Source of the DNA: Apteryx mantelli
Taxonomy: Eukaryota > Chordata > Aves > Apterygiformes > Apterygidae
Direction: 5' to 3'
Assembly (NCBI RefSeq): GCF_036417845.1
Contig: NC_089980.1
Location: 110,385,169-110,449,168 of the forward strand
Length of the DNA stretch: 64,000 nt
A model generated the notes under the pieces. That model did no database searches and was not told the DNA's origin. It saw nothing but the letters and a program-made list of their open reading frames with translations. Below are positions 60,255 to 64,000 of this stretch, piece after piece. Position numbers and translations under genes: made by a program. The stretch's first letter is position 1; each line of letters opens with the position of its first letter.

Positions 60255-63200
60255 TATCTTCATGCTTTCTCATATAGTGGTCCTTCATGTTAACTTTTGT
60301 AAACTGCATCTCAATCCCTCCATCTCTGCTTATTTCAGAAAATTCTCTTGATTTGTGATAGCAACAAAACACCAAGAAGCAATGGATGCATTGTTATGCT
60401 CAAAACCTTTCTTTCTCAGGTGATATATACCATTTAATTGTTTCCACAAACTCCCTCATGCATCTGCCTGTACAAGTCCTTTATCATTTTTTTTTAAAAT
60501 TAGATTGTTATCACTCTGGGATAGGGGCTCTCCTTTTTTTTAATGCTTATGTAGCATTATCGACTGGAGTGCCAATGTACTAGAGTATGGTGATAAATAA
60601 AGATATGATATATGATCAATAATAACAGGATTTAAAGGTATGACTGGTTTGGAAATATGGACAGAGAAGATACTTATTAGAGGATGTCATTCATTATCCA
60701 AGACTGCACTGAAACTCAAATTGAGGAGCTTTCTGCTTACCTTTTTACACAGTTGGATATGTTATGAGCATTATTTCAAAAAGAAAAGTCCTTGTTGACA
60801 GTGACTATGTGTATCCATTCTACTATTAATTAGTTCATCTGTGTGAACAATTCTGTATCAGAAAATAATTCTTAATAAAAAAAAAAAACAGTTTTATTTG
60901 TATCTCTTTCCTAGTATTTAATAATGAAGATTTAATAGGAAAAATGTAGAGAAACTGACGTGGAAATTAAGTCTGATAATGTGTACAAGAGACAACTACA
61001 TTTTGCAAATCCAGAAAAATTATTGTGAATAGATAACAGATTAATTTTATTATGTATATAATAATAGCTGTAGTATGTTTATTTAGTATTTAAGTACTAA
61101 TGCTGTTACATAGTGGATCCTTCTTAGAGGATGCGCCCTGCAGTGTAGATTTTAGAGCTTAATCCGTATGCTTGAACAGGGTCCAAGTTCATGTAAATGC
61201 CTAAGGGAAAATTTCTTTTAAGGCAAAATTTCCCTGCTAGACTCCCAGTCTTCATTTTGCTAATGATCTCTGTTTTGTTTTTCTGTATGTTTGCACTTTT
61301 CCTGCAGTCCTTTATAAATGGAATGAAATTCCCTTAAAAGTAGTAATGCCATTACCTCATCCTTCTGCAAATACTTTCTGAAGTGTCACCTCCACTTCAG
61401 TGCCCACAGAATATTGCTAAATGACATTCTGTAGGCAGGTGGCAAGCTGAGATTTCCGCCGGTACACAAAATATGCTGTTTTACTATAACTGCAAATTCA
61501 CATTCTTCCATCAGTTTCTTCGGTTTTGTTCTCCTAATGTGCCATATTTGATACCTTGATTGCGTGTTATCAGGAACTGGTACTGTCTTTTTTTTTTTTT
61601 TTTTTTTTTAACTTTCTTACTGTGGTGAATGTAATGGAGACCAGGTCTGTGCCTGTACCCAAACTTGTAATCTTAAAATAACAATATAACAATTATTGAG
61701 CAACTTTACATTAATACTGCCCTATGAGATTTATGCTATCCAGCATTGTTTAACTCTTTTCGGAGTTTTATTATACTTTGTAAATATATTGTATAAGTCT
61801 GAAATTCACTTAGTTGAATTAGATGCTTGCCCTATTAAGTATTTTAATTCCTTCCAAAATTTGGCTCTTAGAATTCAGTGCCCAGTTAGTTCAATTAACA
61901 TTTGGATCAGGTGCTTACCTGAGTTTTGAAAGTGGGAACTAGGCTCCTAAGTAACTCCATAGTTTTGAAGGTGTCACATTTCTCATTTAGCGCCAATATA
62001 AATTCAGTACTGGTTAGAAAAAAAAATTGGTACTTTTTTACAAGTGAAAGGAAACCTGACTATTGTAGAGACACATTCTGAAACATGACAAGTGTGTATA
62101 GGATCCATATGTAGGTTTATCCATTGGTTGAACACTGTGTTCAGGAAATAAGCAGATATCTACAAGGGTATCCTTCTCCCATAAATGCAAGAATTAAATA
62201 TAAATGATAAAAATGGAGGGTTTCAGTATAAGTTCAGCTGTTGTTTGTGTATAGAGATCGACAGTAAAAGAAACATTGTTATTATGTGTGCAGATTTGCT
62301 ACCTCAACTTTTTATTGTAATAACAATATACAGAAGATGAAGAATAATACTTTGCTTTCTTTAAACTGTAGTTTTGAAGAAGGTAGTGTATATTTGTTGC
62401 TCAAATACTACTGTTTTTGCAGGGAATTTTTCATAACAGGAAAAACAGACAAGCAAAAACAAGGAAGGGGTTGGATTATTTAATTTTCATTTAAACTGAA
62501 TCATACATTTTTCATGGCTTATTCCCACTGATTTCCCAAAGGTACTAGCAGAGGGGTATTTCTCAATCTGTGTATATTTGGTGGCATCTGGTCTCAAAAG
62601 AGCATTTTTGTCCTACAGATGAGACTATGTTGGCACAATGATGAGAATTAATATGGAAGTTTTATATTGTTGGATCTACAGCTATACCTGTCCTTAGAGA
62701 ACTTCATGATCCAGTCCTGGCCTTATTCATAAGCATTAAGGACAAGGCTTCAGAAGCTGTTTAGTCATCTGACCGCTGGTAATTTCAGTAAGAATTAAGC
62801 ACTTACATGTCTTTAAAATCCATGGCTAAATTAATTTTTTCTTAAACATGACACTACGCGTTAGCACTAACGTGTTTTTATATTTCTTTTTAATTGAGGG
62901 CTTACACAGCAGTTGTTATGCTTATCCACATGGCAAACACTTGTTAGTAGAACTTCTGTCGCACAAGTAGAAGATTCTGCTACAGTTTACTTCTTCCTGC
63001 TTTATGGTGTCTTTTGTTTACTCCATTCTGCACTGCTTATGATTTGATTACTGAATCTTACATATAGCTTTCTCAGACACTTCTCCTATAATAGAAACAG
63101 TGTGGTTTCTTTTGAAGCATTTATTTTCAAATTCTTAGAATCGTCTTTATGAAATGCTTCCATATGGTATAAGGAAGAGAAGATTATTAAAAGACAGTGC

Positions 63201-64000
63201 CTGCAATACAGTATAGATCGCAAAGGAAAATCTGCATGGTTTCCATTTTTCTTGGCAAATATCCAGACAATGATTTACTTATGACAAGTTATATTATTGC
63301 AAGGGTCTCAATTAACTGAATGAATAATTATATCATTTTTGTTTGCATATATTTGAATATATCATCCTATTATAACAGTAGGCTAGCCTTCTTCAATTTG
63401 TTCGCTGCAGTTTTAATTGGTAAAATAAAGACGTTAGATGTAGCAGCACACATCTTTAGAAATGTGTGGACAAATGAAGGCTAAGTCACTGGAGTGCTCG
63501 TGCTAGCAGCATCAATTTCTAGGGAGAAAAGTTAGAAAACAATGTAGAAAGAATAACAAGCCTGTTATTATTCCATGCAATTTTGATTATACAAAGATGT
63601 TCCAAAATCTGGGTTTTTGCTTGCCAATGTGCAATTCAAAGAATGGTTTCTATTAGCTAATTCTTAATATTTTTGGTTTGATTACAGAATGGTGTTTTTC
63701 TCCCGCCTACTGTTAGCCAGACACATGGACTCAAATGCAACATGACCTTACTTTTTTTTCTTCCGAAAGCTGAAATTAATTCTTTAGAAAGATGCTTTCA
63801 TATCTATTTGTAGAATTTCAGTTTTACAAGTGTTTCAAAGTAGGACACGGTTGATATCTGAATTGCTGAGACAGTCTGTTCATTTGCTTGACCTTGCTTG
63901 ACTTTGATGCCTCAGGCATCAAAGATACCCTAGGAAAAAACACAGTGGCATTTAACATGTAGCCTATGGTTAAACTGCATTTATGTAAAGGATGTAATGT
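60255..64000. other. Intronic sequence to the right edge
   Basis: AT-rich. It has a 22-base T run (61588-61609) and a possible repeat relic at 61905-61975, where AGTTTTGAAAGTGGGAACTA and CTCCTAAGT words precede a second AGTTTTGAAGGTG. No exon was seen up to 64000. Confidence 0.5.
61588..61609 (+). repeat. T homopolymer, 22 bases
   Basis: Uninterrupted T run after TACTGTC. It could be the poly(A) of a minus-strand retrotransposed copy, but no recognisable sequence lies next to it. Confidence 0.85.

Larger units (their letters stand above)
10661..64000 (+). other. KHDRBS2: KHDRBS2 intron 1 (5' part; continues beyond the window)
   Basis: After the exon 1 donor I see no second exon, which would be expected to start with the end of a Glu codon and encode the EIEKFQ-type stretch leading to the KH domain. 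No frame in the rest of the window resembles KHDRBS2 or any other cellular protein I know. The remaining 53 kb is AT-rich with scattered repeats. KHDRBS2 is a very large gene in other vertebrates, so a first intron above 53 kb is plausible. Confidence 0.8.

Noticed and set aside
10661..64000. KHDRBS2 exon 2 within the window
   Set aside because: I looked for a frame resembling the EIEKFQ-to-KH stretch on the plus strand and saw none. A short exon could be missed by eye; a tblastn with the KHDRBS2 protein would decide it.

Overview
The window looks like avian (bird) nuclear DNA. It is about 60-65% AT, has one CpG-island promoter, and carries a CR1 LINE with typical avian sequence together with faint traces of older amniote repeats. 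The only protein-coding sequence I can support is the first coding exon of KHDRBS2 (SLM-1), a STAR-family RNA-binding splicing regulator. It lies on the + strand at 10570-10660 and ends at a clean splice donor. The species cannot be fixed from what is visible. Layout: 1-9468 is upstream intergenic DNA, AT-rich except for an unexplained GC-rich, CpG-poor block at about 1141-2450. 9469-10890 is a CpG island holding the KHDRBS2 promoter: GC boxes in both orientations, two CCAAT boxes 53 bp apart, a TTAAGA element about 30 bp upstream of an initiator-like TCAGT, and a 270-bp GC-rich 5' UTR. The ATG is at 10570 and the donor at 10661. Everything from 10661 to the right edge (more than 53 kb) reads as first-intron sequence, and I found no second exon. 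Repeats inside the intron: one 5'-truncated, frame-disrupted CR1 on the minus strand (about 35368-36480); two much older CR1/L3-like reverse-transcriptase relics on the plus strand (about 33440-33640 and 41645-42215); probable MIR, L2-like and tRNA-derived SINE remnants; and several microsatellites. Most interesting structure: two groups of short, diverged palindromic (fold-back) elements that carry no reading frame. Group H1 has four copies (28292-28440, 35050-35352, 47097-47276, 47295-47478) sharing a core of the type CATCTCAAATGGCACTAGATG followed by GTTTAGGCAA, with an inverted partner arm about 70-110 bp away. Group H2 has four copies of about 58 bp (5075-5140, 6833-6891, 14342-14406, 31805-31863) that begin GATCCAAA and fold back on themselves; three of the four are clear. 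I read both as old MITE-like elements, but I cannot name the families without a library search. Separately, 37600-38340 contains two inverted-repeat arrangements of ATGCAATTA/TAATGCA-type homeodomain/octamer-like sequence, one a 19-of-20 match, which makes it the best candidate in the window for an intronic enhancer. No RNA genes, CRISPR arrays or second gene were found.
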